DNA of 26,792 bases, taken from assembly GCA_910579485.1 (NCBI GenBank), contig CAJTVO010000034.1, positions 1 through 26,792 on the forward strand, given 5' to 3'. How positions within the stretch are numbered: the stretch's first letter is position 1; the number at the start of each line of letters is the position of its first letter. Origin of the DNA: an uncultured Oscillospiraceae bacterium (GTDB lineage: Bacteria > Bacillota > Clostridia > Oscillospirales > Oscillospiraceae). The position numbers were made by a program, and so were the translations under genes. The notes under the pieces are model-generated. The model was not told the DNA's origin and searched no databases. It was given only the letters and a program-made list of their open reading frames with translations. Of the stretch, positions 7,662 through 15,436 are shown piece by piece.

Positions 7662-8558
7662 TTACGCGAAGGGTAGCGGAGCGTCCCCATCGTTGTGGGG
7701 CGGGGCCTCCTCGAAGGCGCCGGTGCCGTTGAGGGCATCCATCTCGGCATCGTCCGGGGTGACGTCCACCGGCCGGCCCCGCTCCGGGGCGGCGGTGTAG
7801 TCATCCAGCGTGAGGGCCATACTCTGATACTGTGCCTTGATCTCATTACGGAGCTGGATCACCTTGGCGGCGGCGTCCGGAGGAAGGAGGCCCTTCTTCT
7901 TGATGACCACCTTGCTGTAGGCCACGCCGTTGCTGTTCTGGACCTTTTCCAGCGTCAGGCTCACAATCATCCCCGTGTAGGGCGTCCCGCTGGCCAGGAT
8001 CTTCGCCAGCTGCTTGTTCACATCCTTGATGGAGGTAGGCGGTACCGACAGTAGGTAGAAGTTGGGGTCGCCATCCATCAGCAGGTAGATGCGGCGCATA
8101 TTTTTGCACGCCTTGCCCTTGCTGGGGTTGCCCTTGTCATCTGTACCGGTGCCGTACTGGTTGTAGGGGCAGGTCTCGCACGTCCGAACCTCCCCGGTCT
8201 CCGTCCACACGGCAGTCTTGCCGTCCATGCTGGAGCAGACCGGGATCTTGTCCTTGGCATCCTTGGCGGAGCCGAAGGAGCCGGGCCAGTACCCGCTCAG
8301 GCGGTGGGTGAACACGATCACGCCCAGGATTTCCTTCATGGGGTCGGCGTCGCCCTCATCCTCGCCCTGGACCTCGTAGGCGATGCCCCCTCCGCTGGGG
8401 ACCTTGATTTGGCGGCAGGTGATGCCGCTCTCCGGGTCCAGGTCCTCCATCTCATCCTTCAGCTCGGCCAGGAGTTCCGGGTCGATGCTCTCGTAGCGGT
8501 TGGCGATGGCGAAAGTGTCCATCGTGGCCAGGGCGGTGCTGTTCTTCTTGTCTGCCAT
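7662..8558 (-). CDS. Zinc-binding phage protein, possibly ssDNA-binding
   Basis: 298 residues. Four cysteines (C108, C127, C130, C151) are spaced like a structural zinc site within a mixed alpha/beta core. The C-terminus is acidic (DVTPDDAEMDALN to the end) and finishes HNDGDAPLPFA, similar to the acidic tips of ssDNA-binding proteins. It sits directly upstream of the primase-helicase, where phages often encode their SSB. The SSB role is inferred from tail, size and place; no OB fold could be confirmed by eye. GGAGG stands 8 bases before the ATG, overlapping the end of the upstream gene. Confidence 0.6.
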   Translation of the reverse strand: MADKKNSTALATMDTFAIANRYESIDPELLAELKDEMEDLDPESGITCRQIKVPSGGGIAYEVQGEDEGDADPMKEILGVIVFTHRLSGYWPGSFGSAKDAKDKIPVCSSMDGKTAVWTETGEVRTCETCPYNQYGTGTDDKGNPSKGKACKNMRRIYLLMDGDPNFYLLSVPPTSIKDVNKQLAKILASGTPYTGMIVSLTLEKVQNSNGVAYSKVVIKKKGLLPPDAAAKVIQLRNEIKAQYQSMALTLDDYTAAPERGRPVDVTPDDAEMDALNGTGAFEEAPPHNDGDAPLPFA

Positions 8559-8561
8559 AGA

Positions 8562-9056
8562 TTATTCCTCCATTTCGTTTTCGCCGTCGTCGGCGGGTTC
8601 AACTTCTTCAAATGCGGCCTCGGCCAGTTCTTCCAGCGGGGTGGCATCATCCCGGCTGGTGGTCTCAGCCGTGTACAGATTGTTCAAGGTGCGCTTCATC
8701 TCAGCGGCGGCCACCAGCAGAACATAAGCGGCCTTGGTGGTGCTGTTTACAATGGAGCTGGTGGCATCGATGGCATTGAAATTGGGGTCAGCCAGGGTGC
8801 CCAGCAGGGTATCGGTGTCGTTCTTGATGGCCTTGACCGCCGAGGTGATCTTCACCAGCTGCTCGGCGGCGACGCCGTAGGCTTCGTGGCGGTTGCGCAC
8901 ATAGGGCGGGGCGGTCATGGTCGCATGGGCAGCCTGTCGGTGATGCTCCTGGATCAGCAGGCCGGCGCTGGCGATGGCCTCTGTGGTCAAGTCTTCAATG
9001 ACGGCCTGCAGTGCAGAACGGGTGTCGAGCTCCATCTGCTCGTAGTCATTGTTCAT
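8562..9056 (-). CDS. Acidic phage protein of unknown function
   Basis: 164 residues, predicted mostly helical, with a strongly acidic C-terminus (from about 140: LEELAEAAFEEVEPADDGENEMEE in part). No catalytic motif is seen. ATGA overlap with the previous gene and a 3-base gap to the zinc-binding protein gene suggest coupled expression with the replication block. Confidence 0.6.
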   Translation of the reverse strand: MNNDYEQMELDTRSALQAVIEDLTTEAIASAGLLIQEHHRQAAHATMTAPPYVRNRHEAYGVAAEQLVKITSAVKAIKNDTDTLLGTLADPNFNAIDATSSIVNSTTKAAYVLLVAAAEMKRTLNNLYTAETTSRDDATPLEELAEAAFEEVEPADDGENEMEE

Positions 9057-9496
9057 TTTTTCTTCCTCCCCGCCGATTCTTTCCTCCGGGTGATGTCATT
9101 GTACTCATAGCTGCGGATCACGGAGTCCAAGCCCTCGCTCAGTTCCCCATGCTCCTCCACATAGTCCTTGATGGTAGACTGGAGGGTGCGGGGGTCCACC
9201 TTTTCCACGATGATGTCCCCCAAGCCCTCCTCCCGGAGGACATCCAGGAAATCCAGCCCACCTTCAGCCAGCTCCTCCTCCGACCGCTTGGTGTAGGACG
9301 TCTTAACGGTCAGGGTAAAGCAGTAGCCGCCGGTGGAGATGCGGGGGATGTCCTCATCCACCATCTGCTGGGTGATTTCCGCTTTCGCCGCCTCGATGGC
9401 GGCGTTATTGGCCTTGGTCTGTTCAGCCAGGTCATCCTTCCGCTCCAGAAGGGCCTGGTAGTTCTTGATCATGTCAAGCAGCTCCATGTTCTTCAT
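9053..9496 (-). CDS. Coiled-coil phage protein of unknown function
   Basis: 147 residues. Residues 1-45 form a probable coiled coil (LLDMIKNYQALLERKDDLAEQ in part). A small beta region follows (GGYCFTLTVKTSYTKRSEEE), then a C-terminal helix and a basic tail (RRKESAGRKKK). Either ATG 9496 (ATGA overlap) or ATG 9487 (better spaced from AAAGG) may be the start. The family is not recognised. Confidence 0.6.
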   Translation of the reverse strand: MKNMELLDMIKNYQALLERKDDLAEQTKANNAAIEAAKAEITQQMVDEDIPRISTGGYCFTLTVKTSYTKRSEEELAEGGLDFLDVLREEGLGDIIVEKVDPRTLQSTIKDYVEEHGELSEGLDSVIRSYEYNDITRRKESAGRKKK

Positions 9497-9771
9497 CCTT
9501 TCTGCGCCTTAAGGGCGCACTCTGTACAGAGAAACTGTATATCCCCGCCATACAAACTCTTCAGCACCTTGGCATTGTCTGTCTGATACCAGCACTCCCT
9601 TCCACACTCCGGGCAGGTAGTAAGTTGCCAGTCCTCATTCATTGGCTTGGGGATGTTGCTCCGAAGTGCCATCATGCCGATAGGAAATCCGGGAGCCGGT
9701 GTGGCCGAGGTGATGGTCTTAGCGGTTTTGAACTGTGAAGGGAAACCCTTGAATTTTTTACTGGGTCCCAT
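9493..9771 (-). CDS. Small zinc-finger phage protein
   Basis: 92 residues. A basic N-terminus is followed by a C-terminal zinc ribbon (TCPECGRECWYQ and FLCTECAL). GGAGG stands 8 bases before the ATG; the gene overlaps its neighbour by 14 bases. Function unknown. Confidence 0.55.
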   Translation of the reverse strand: MGPSKKFKGFPSQFKTAKTITSATPAPGFPIGMMALRSNIPKPMNEDWQLTTCPECGRECWYQTDNAKVLKSLYGGDIQFLCTECALKAQKG

Positions 9772-9985
9772 CGCCAGTGCCTCCCCTCAGCAGCCGGGCG
9801 CATCCCCAGTTGTTCGGGTTGCTCCCGGTACCCTCGGCTATGAAGGGGAGCGTATACACATAGGCCATGCACTTGTGCCTGATGCAGGGTTGGAATCGCT
9901 CCCACTCGACCGCTCTGCCGGTTATGTCATTGCTTTCTCGCTCGACCACCTTTCTGAAGGGGCAGAGCTTTGTTTTTTTACTCAC
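9758..9985 (-). CDS. Small cysteine-rich phage protein
   Basis: 75 residues starting at GTG 9985, with AAGGGAGG seven bases upstream. Open frame extends back to 10027 but the longer version has no ribosome site and runs into the helicase. Cys pattern: CPFRKV, CIRHKCMAY, WGCARLL, a possible metal site. The family is not recognised. Confidence 0.6.
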   Translation of the reverse strand: MSKKTKLCPFRKVVERESNDITGRAVEWERFQPCIRHKCMAYVYTLPFIAEGTGSNPNNWGCARLLRGGTGDGTQ

Positions 9986-9998
9986 AGATGTTCCTCCC

Positions 9999-11321
9999 TT
10001 AGAAGAATTGCCGCCAGTCATCCACAATGGTCTTCGCCAAGTCTTCCTTGGCGGCCAGCGATTTAAGAATCAGCTCATCCACGGTTTTCTCGGCCACCAA
10101 ATGGATGTATGTGCAGGGGTGCCGCTGGCCAATGCGGTGAATACGGCTGAGGCTCTGCTCGTAGGTGGCATAGTTGAAATTCTCCGAGTAGTACACGCAG
10201 GTGTCCGCCGCCGTCAGGGTGATGCCGGTACCCGCTGTGTCGATTTGGCCCACAAAGACCATGGTGGCTGGGTCGGTCTGGAACTGCTGGACGATGTCGC
10301 CCCGCAACTCCTTTTTGATGTCCCCGTAGATGGCCACCGTCTTCATCCCGTGCTTGCCGACCATGTCGTTGGCCAGTTTAATGATTTCCATCACCTCCGG
10401 GATGAACCGGGCGAAGATGACCAGCTTTTTCTTTCCTTCCACCACATAGTCCTGGAGGATGTCGGCCAAGGCGTCCAGCTTGCCCCGGCTCACCAGCTGG
10501 GGCCTCGCGGCATCGTCCTCTACCAGGAACCCGCCGGTGAACTGCTGGAGCCGGAGAAGCTTGGTAAGGACTGTGGTGGCCGTGATGGTGCCGCCGCCAT
10601 CCAGCTCGGCGAAGCTGTCCCGCCGGAGCTTATCGTAGATGTTCCGCTCCTTCTTGCTGAGGGTGATGTACCTGTTTTCAAAGGTCTGCTCCGGCAGGTC
10701 GAGGGCCTCCTCCTTGGTCACCCGGTAGGCGATGCTGTGTTCCTTTTTGATCAGGGCGTCCAGGTCGCGGTACTGCACGATCTGCTTGCGGTTGAACCCG
10801 CCCATCACACAGTACCTCCCCCGGAAGGCGTAGAAATTCATGCCGAAGATGGTAGGGTCGAGGAAACGGTACTGGCTGAAGATGTCCACCGCCTCGTTCT
10901 GTACCGGGGTGCCGGAGAGGATCAGCTTGTACCGGGCCTTGTCCCCCAGCTGGTGCATGGCCTTGCTCTGGGCGGCATCGTGGGTCTTGATGCGCTGGCT
11001 CTCATCAGCGATGATGAGGTCAGCGTCATAGGCCAAGAGCCTGTCGAAGATGTCCTCCCGCCAGGTGGACTCGTAGTTGATGACGGCCACCTTCAGCGCC
11101 TCGAAGGGGAACTTGTCCAGGTCATCCAGCGCCTTGATGCGGGATTTCTTGTCGCCGAGCAGCACCTTGACGGTGTACTTGAAATCGGCGTACTCGTTGA
11201 ACTCCTTCGGCCAGACGGCGCAGACGCTGGTGGGCGCCACGATCAGCACCTTCTTGACCATGCCCATCTGGTACCCGGCCCCGACCGTGGCGATGGCCGT
11301 CAGGGTCTTGCCACAGCCCAT
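9999..11321 (-). CDS. SNF2-family helicase, C-terminal piece (Walker A to end)
   Basis: 440 residues beginning at the Walker A motif itself (MGCGKT, 1-6), which is far too short at the front. The rest is complete: Ia-like VLIVAPTSVCAVWPKE, motif II DESQ 106-109, motif III SGTPVQN 136-142, then the second RecA fold ending with motif VI QSLSRIHRIGQR near 389-399. Such phage SF2 proteins remodel or unwind DNA during replication. The missing front is encoded at 16215-16580. The ATG at 11321 has no ribosome site. A 12-codon frame (11327-11365) encoding the residues that should precede MGCGKT ends 5 bases upstream, so expression would need reinitiation. It may be a functional split gene or a decaying one. 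Confidence 0.85.
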   Translation of the reverse strand: MGCGKTLTAIATVGAGYQMGMVKKVLIVAPTSVCAVWPKEFNEYADFKYTVKVLLGDKKSRIKALDDLDKFPFEALKVAVINYESTWREDIFDRLLAYDADLIIADESQRIKTHDAAQSKAMHQLGDKARYKLILSGTPVQNEAVDIFSQYRFLDPTIFGMNFYAFRGRYCVMGGFNRKQIVQYRDLDALIKKEHSIAYRVTKEEALDLPEQTFENRYITLSKKERNIYDKLRRDSFAELDGGGTITATTVLTKLLRLQQFTGGFLVEDDAARPQLVSRGKLDALADILQDYVVEGKKKLVIFARFIPEVMEIIKLANDMVGKHGMKTVAIYGDIKKELRGDIVQQFQTDPATMVFVGQIDTAGTGITLTAADTCVYYSENFNYATYEQSLSRIHRIGQRHPCTYIHLVAEKTVDELILKSLAAKEDLAKTIVDDWRQFF

Positions 11322-11326
11322 TTCGG

Positions 11327-11365
11327 CTATTCAAACAGGAAGCCGAAGCCTTTTCCTGTTTGCAT
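11327..11365 (-). CDS. Twelve-codon remnant of the helicase segment before Walker A
   Basis: ATG CAA ACA ... GAA TAG encodes MQTGKGFGFLFE. GFGFLFE followed by MGCGKT is the expected run into the SNF2 Walker A, but eight extra bases (TAGCCGAA) put a stop and a frameshift between them. AAAGGGGG stands 8 bases before the ATG, and that ATG shares bases with the HNH stop (TAATG). It could act as a leader for reinitiation on the helicase ORF. Confidence 0.6.
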   Translation of the reverse strand: MQTGKGFGFLFE

Positions 11366-11904
11366 TAGATCATCCCCCTTTCCTTGGCAAGCCGCCAGTG
11401 AAGCTTCATGTGTTCCCTGTGAGGCAGAACTACCAAATTTTCAATCCGGTTATCATCATGAATGCCGTTGATGTGGTGGACATCTTCCCACGGCTCCAGC
11501 TTTCTTCCCAAGTGTTCCTCCATGATTTTCCGGTGCTCGGTGTAAAGCCCACGTGTCACCGCATCTGCCTCCAAAGCAAGCTTCGGGTTTCGCTCTACAT
11601 TCAGCGCAGTGAGGTGCGGGGCCTTGTGCCCAGCCGAGTGGCCGGGAACATTGATCTGCTGACGGACATGGCCGCTCAGCCAGGAAAGACGACACTCATT
11701 GCTGCAGAAGTTCCGGCTCCGAACCAGCGAAGGAGAAACCTTGACTTCCTTCCCGCAAGCGGCGCATTTTACCTTCTGGCCCTTAAACTGTGCGGCATCG
11801 TGACACTCTTTGCTACAGAAACGAGTGTGCTTTAGCGCAGAGGGCTTGACATGGAACGCTTTTCCGCACTTCTCGCATACCGCATTCAAATCCATTTGCC
11901 TCAT
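11365..11904 (-). CDS. HNH homing endonuclease with two zinc fingers
   Basis: 179 residues. Two similar Cys4 modules (C10, C13, C30, C34 and C47, C50, C67, C71), each of the form C-x2-C ... FCS-xEC, precede a linker and an HNH nuclease with VHHINGIHDDNRIENL at 142-157 and the final HREHMKLH. This matches free-standing phage HNH homing endonucleases. It starts inside the DUF3102 stop (ATGA; GGGGGTGG upstream) and its own stop overlaps the helicase remnant (TAATG). It therefore sits exactly at the 3' boundary of the inserted block that splits the helicase. Confidence 0.88.
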   Translation of the reverse strand: MRQMDLNAVCEKCGKAFHVKPSALKHTRFCSKECHDAAQFKGQKVKCAACGKEVKVSPSLVRSRNFCSNECRLSWLSGHVRQQINVPGHSAGHKAPHLTALNVERNPKLALEADAVTRGLYTEHRKIMEEHLGRKLEPWEDVHHINGIHDDNRIENLVVLPHREHMKLHWRLAKERGMI

Positions 11905-13157
11905 GCGACACCACCCCCCATCTGCTCCAGCGCGGCCTTCACAAGATTTCTGGCCGCCTGTTTTACATCGTCTTGGGCAATGCGATCAATGGCCTTCATC
12001 ATCTCCAGATAGCCCTTCTGCCAAGAGTCGACCCGTACCTTGAACTCCGCCACATTGGGATCGGCTGCGGCCAGTTTCTTCTCCAGGTTGCGAATCTGCT
12101 CGGCACCCTCGGCCTTGGCCTTATTCACCGCCTCGGCGGTCAGAGCGTCCTTTTCCTCCTGGGTGAGTTCCCGAACCTCCGGCCCCTTGGCCTTCAAATC
12201 GGCCAGTTCCTTCTGGGCAGCCTCCAGAGACTCCTCGGCGGCCTTGCGCTTTTCCTCGGCTTTCTTCTTGGCATCCTTGGCTTTGTCCACTTTCTCGGTC
12301 ATCTCGGCGATGGCGGCCTGCCGGGCGGCCTCCACCGCCGCCGTGTCCGCCTCGGCGGGCCGGCTGCGGAGTTCCTCCAGCTCCTGCGCTAAGCGCGTGT
12401 GCTCCTCCTCAGCGGCCTGGGCGGAGGTGTTGGCCTCGCTCAGAGCGTCCTGGAGCCGCTGGGCCTTCTCCCGCTGCTTATCAAGGGCCTCCTGGGCTTC
12501 TCGTGCCTTCCTGTTGGCCTCAGTCGTTTCCACATCGGCAGCGGTCAGCTTGGCCTTGTAGACTTGGGCCTGATCGGCGAGTTCCTCCCGGAGCCGCTCC
12601 GCCTCCTGCTGGAGCCCACGGGCTGTCTCCTCGGCGGCAGCGGCCTTTTCTTCAGCTTCGTCCCGCGCCTTGAGCGCCTCGTTTAACTCCCGGACGCTCA
12701 TGTGCTCCACATCATTCTCGCGCACGAACTTCTCCCGTTCATCCTCGTCCGGGATCACCAGAAGGCTCAACGCCTGGGAGAATGTCAAACGCCCAAACGT
12801 CTGGGATTTTGCTTCGCCGCCAAACAAACTCTGCTGGTCACTCCCGTACTCCCGGAACACCCGCATGAGGTTCTGCGCCTGGGAAGGGGAGTAGTCCACC
12901 TCGTTCTTCAGATACTCGCCCCAGCTCCCGTGGGGCAGCTTGGCCTTGGCCTCCGTCAGCCGGCGCCCAACCTCGATGGAGGCGTTGAGCACCATCCGGC
13001 CGGTCTGGTTCTTAATTGTGCGGATTTCCGCCGCCAGAATGTCAGGCGTCTTGCCGGAGTCCACAGGAGGGAGGGGCACCTCCGCAGTGGCGGGCGGGCC
13101 GCCCACCCCAAAGTCCTGACTGAGGAGCTGGCCCTCAGTTACTTCCATTTCGCTCAT
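11901..13157 (-). CDS. DUF3102 family protein with long coiled coil
   Basis: 418 residues. The N-terminal ~130 residues match the DUF3102 pattern (IEVGRRLTEAKAKLPHGSWGEYL, YSPSQAQNLMRVFREYG), a helix-turn-helix-like module common in Firmicutes phages and plasmids. Residues about 160-365 are an Ala/Glu/Lys-rich coiled coil. The C-terminal ~50 residues are a short helical cap. A DNA-binding, KfrA-like architectural role is plausible but unproven. The gene contains the second copy of the 20-mer seen at 1520. AAAGGAG precedes the ATG, which overlaps the stop of the PcfJ-like gene. Confidence 0.85.
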   Translation of the reverse strand: MSEMEVTEGQLLSQDFGVGGPPATAEVPLPPVDSGKTPDILAAEIRTIKNQTGRMVLNASIEVGRRLTEAKAKLPHGSWGEYLKNEVDYSPSQAQNLMRVFREYGSDQQSLFGGEAKSQTFGRLTFSQALSLLVIPDEDEREKFVRENDVEHMSVRELNEALKARDEAEEKAAAAEETARGLQQEAERLREELADQAQVYKAKLTAADVETTEANRKAREAQEALDKQREKAQRLQDALSEANTSAQAAEEEHTRLAQELEELRSRPAEADTAAVEAARQAAIAEMTEKVDKAKDAKKKAEEKRKAAEESLEAAQKELADLKAKGPEVRELTQEEKDALTAEAVNKAKAEGAEQIRNLEKKLAAADPNVAEFKVRVDSWQKGYLEMMKAIDRIAQDDVKQAARNLVKAALEQMGGGVA

Positions 13158-14920
13158 GCTACTGCTCCTTTCTTCTTGGGCAATTTGGGATTGCCCTCCT
13201 TGTCGCGCCTACTGCCCTTTTCCATCCAGTCCAGCCAGGTATCCAGGAACTCCCGGTAGACCTCTCGTGGATCAGGGGCAAAGCGGCCTTTGGTCGTATG
13301 TAAACCCTCGTTTTTGAATCCGTGGATCTGCACCAGCTTGTTCCCATTCATTTCAATGGTTAGCCACGGCTCGTCCGGCTTTTTGACCTTCCGCATGAAA
13401 AGGATGGTCGTTTTCCCTTGGATGTGCCGGTCTGCGTAGCCTCCCACACAGTGCTGGAGTTTCCTGGCCTCAGCCAGAATTTCATCCTTACCGAGGGGTG
13501 CCAGGATCACATAGCCGTCCATGGTGAAGCCGTACTTCTTCTCCAGCTTCTTGCGGTGCTCCTCGTACTTCTCCTCCGCCAGACGTGCCTGACGCTCCCA
13601 CTTGGCCTGTTCAGCCTTCTGCTGGCGCTCCCATTCCCGCCGCTGGGCCGCCCGCTCCCGCTCCAGCTTCGCCTGGTGCTTTTTTGTGGCCTCGTCGTGC
13701 GCCGCTCCAAGGTTCCGGGGGAGCAGGACGTTTTCCCGGTGGAGAAGGTAGCCCGTGGCCTCGGCGGCGGTAAGGTAGTCCTCCCAGAACCGCAAGGCCG
13801 AGCCAATACTCTGCATTCCTCCGTACTGGGCACATCCCACATAGCCGTCCAGATATCGGATCAGCTTTTCCGGGGGCAGGTTCCACTTCTTTGCGGCAGA
13901 GAAGGTTTTCTGAATGTTCAGACCATTCCTCATCCACTCCGCACACTGTGCCAGCGAAGCACGGCCCTTCAGCCGCTTGCGCAGCTCCAAAATCTGAATA
14001 TCGCGGTTCGTGCTGAGAAAGGTATTCATATCCTGTCGGCTCAAGCCGAAGGCTTTCGAGGGGTTCGGCTCGTCCCAATTGATGACTGCGGCGTGCTTCA
14101 CACCCCGCTCAACGAAATCCATGACCACGTCGCTCATCCCGGCCTTCATCAGCATCTCAATCTGCCGGGGGTAGAAACAGCAGGCGGTCAGGAAGTGCAG
14201 AAACTTTGTGAATTTCTGCTCTGCCTCCTCTGCCATGCAATAACGGAAGGGGCTTTTCTGGATCTCATCCAGGCCGATCACATCATAGCCAACGCCATAG
14301 TCCGCATTGGCGGTGAATGGGCCGTGGATGTGCCATTTGCCTTTGGTGAGCGGCCCATCCTGGCGCTCAATCGACATGAAGGGCTGATCCCAATACCAAT
14401 CTCTGGTGGTTGCCTCCGCCAGTCCAGGCTTGAACCGATACACGCCCACCAGCTTGATTTTGGGCTCGCCCGTGAGGCTGTACCCCTTGTCTCTGCTGTA
14501 GTGCTTGGCGCAGTCGTAGGCCCTGGCCCACAGTGCCCCCCGGTACCACCGAAGGACAACCGCCCGCCGGTATCGGCTCAGATTGTCCCGTCCTCCGCTG
14601 TAGCGTAATTCCTTCACAATGACCATCTTCCCGCAAAGGGGGCATTGTACGGTTGGTTTTGGCGGGTCCTGGTAGCTGTTTTTTGGTTCCCGCTGGTGGG
14701 GCGTCCACATGACCGCCGGGAAGTTCCGCTCCGGGGTAGTCACCATCATGTCTTCATCCTGCACTACCATGTGCTTGCGGCAGCAGGTAGTCCAGATCTC
14801 ATCGGTGCGGGAACGGCGGAAGATGTACGCGGGGAACAGGGCGTTGATGGCGTCCCGCTCCGCCTGGTTCAAGGGCGGGGCCTTGCCGGCGAATTGCTCG
14901 GCCTTTTCCATGCTTGTCAC
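13154..14920 (-). CDS. PcfJ-like protein
   Basis: 588 residues. The N-terminus has CxxxH-type and CPLCG (93-97) cysteines, a likely zinc site. A helical middle is followed by a charged coiled coil (about 405-470). The C-terminal PcfJ domain has LQHCVGGYADRHIQGKTTIL from 488 and WLTIEMNG. PcfJ was named from the conjugative plasmid pCF10 and is frequent in phages and ICEs; its biochemical role is not established. GTG 14920 is the start: AAGGGGG lies 8 bases upstream, which is too far from the ATG at 14911. It follows the PcfK-like gene, the usual pair. Confidence 0.85.
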   Translation of the reverse strand: MTSMEKAEQFAGKAPPLNQAERDAINALFPAYIFRRSRTDEIWTTCCRKHMVVQDEDMMVTTPERNFPAVMWTPHQREPKNSYQDPPKPTVQCPLCGKMVIVKELRYSGGRDNLSRYRRAVVLRWYRGALWARAYDCAKHYSRDKGYSLTGEPKIKLVGVYRFKPGLAEATTRDWYWDQPFMSIERQDGPLTKGKWHIHGPFTANADYGVGYDVIGLDEIQKSPFRYCMAEEAEQKFTKFLHFLTACCFYPRQIEMLMKAGMSDVVMDFVERGVKHAAVINWDEPNPSKAFGLSRQDMNTFLSTNRDIQILELRKRLKGRASLAQCAEWMRNGLNIQKTFSAAKKWNLPPEKLIRYLDGYVGCAQYGGMQSIGSALRFWEDYLTAAEATGYLLHRENVLLPRNLGAAHDEATKKHQAKLERERAAQRREWERQQKAEQAKWERQARLAEEKYEEHRKKLEKKYGFTMDGYVILAPLGKDEILAEARKLQHCVGGYADRHIQGKTTILFMRKVKKPDEPWLTIEMNGNKLVQIHGFKNEGLHTTKGRFAPDPREVYREFLDTWLDWMEKGSRRDKEGNPKLPKKKGAVA

Positions 14921-14933
14921 ATCTCACGCCCCC

Positions 14934-15314
14934 TTACAGGAAGTCCTCAAGGTCGAGGATCTTCGGGCCTGTGCTGGCCACCGGAGCCGCGGCCGCATCC
15001 TCGGCCTCCACATCGGCGCAGAGGTTGACCGTCATGTGGAACTTCACATCGGCGCCGGGGAAGTAGAACCTCACCGCCCGGCGGAACGCCTCCAGGTCGG
15101 AGATTGCGCTCCCGCAGCCCTTGGCCACCGCCTTCATGCAGTCGGCGAAGGTGCCGCCCTGGACCACCGCCTGGGCAAACTCCGCATCCTGGCGGCAGAA
15201 CCCGTCCAGGGCCTCGCACACGGCGCCCTTCATGGCGCTGGCATACCTGTCGTAGCTGCCGGAGTTCTTCTCGGACTCCAGTTTCTTTGCCGCTTGCTCG
15301 TACCATTCGTTCAT
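14934..15314 (-). CDS. PcfK-like protein
   Basis: 126 residues, helical, with the family-like segments TFADCMKAVAKG and ISDLEAFRRAVRFYFPGADV, and an Ala-rich then acidic C-terminus (ILDLEDFL). PcfK-like proteins are encoded beside PcfJ in plasmids and phages; function unknown. AGGAAGGTGG stands 6 bases before ATG 15314. The plus-strand promoter at 15332 begins two bases beyond this ribosome site, so divergent transcription may interfere here. Confidence 0.75.
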   Translation of the reverse strand: MNEWYEQAAKKLESEKNSGSYDRYASAMKGAVCEALDGFCRQDAEFAQAVVQGGTFADCMKAVAKGCGSAISDLEAFRRAVRFYFPGADVKFHMTVNLCADVEAEDAAAAPVASTGPKILDLEDFL

Positions 15315-15331
15315 AAAAAACCACCTTCCTC

Positions 15332-15360
15332 TTGCGTCCCGCCATGAAAGGTGCTATAAT
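15332..15360 (+). promoter_or_regulatory. Promoter of short-RNA module C
   Basis: TTGCGT-N17-TATAAT on the plus strand, opposite to the surrounding operon, ending about 70 bases before a terminator and with no gene in between. Confidence 0.7.
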
Positions 15361-15366
15361 CCTCTT

Positions 15367-15436
15367 AGGCAAGGACATTTTTCCTGATGTTTCCCAGCCG
15401 CTTGGCCTCTCCGTGTTGCAGCATGGAGAGGTTTTT
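15367..15436 (+). ncRNA. Candidate short RNA, module C (~70 nt)
   Basis: Predicted from about +7 of the promoter to a strong terminator: 10-bp stem CCTCTCCGTG / CATGGAGAGG (one G-U) with loop TTGCAG, then TTTTT at 15432-15436. It shares GTTTC...CCGCTTG-CCTCTCC with modules A and B (17743, 18860) just before the terminator stem. The terminator T-run ends where the NUMOD4 gene stops on the other strand. No open frame with a ribosome site lies inside. Start and end are predictions. Confidence 0.6.

Noticed and set aside
9867..11471. A 534-codon open frame on the plus strand opposite the helicase
   Set aside because: It mirrors a well-supported SNF2 gene, has no domain and low-complexity composition (runs of Val, Leu, His), and no ribosome site. 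High GC keeps the opposite strand open.
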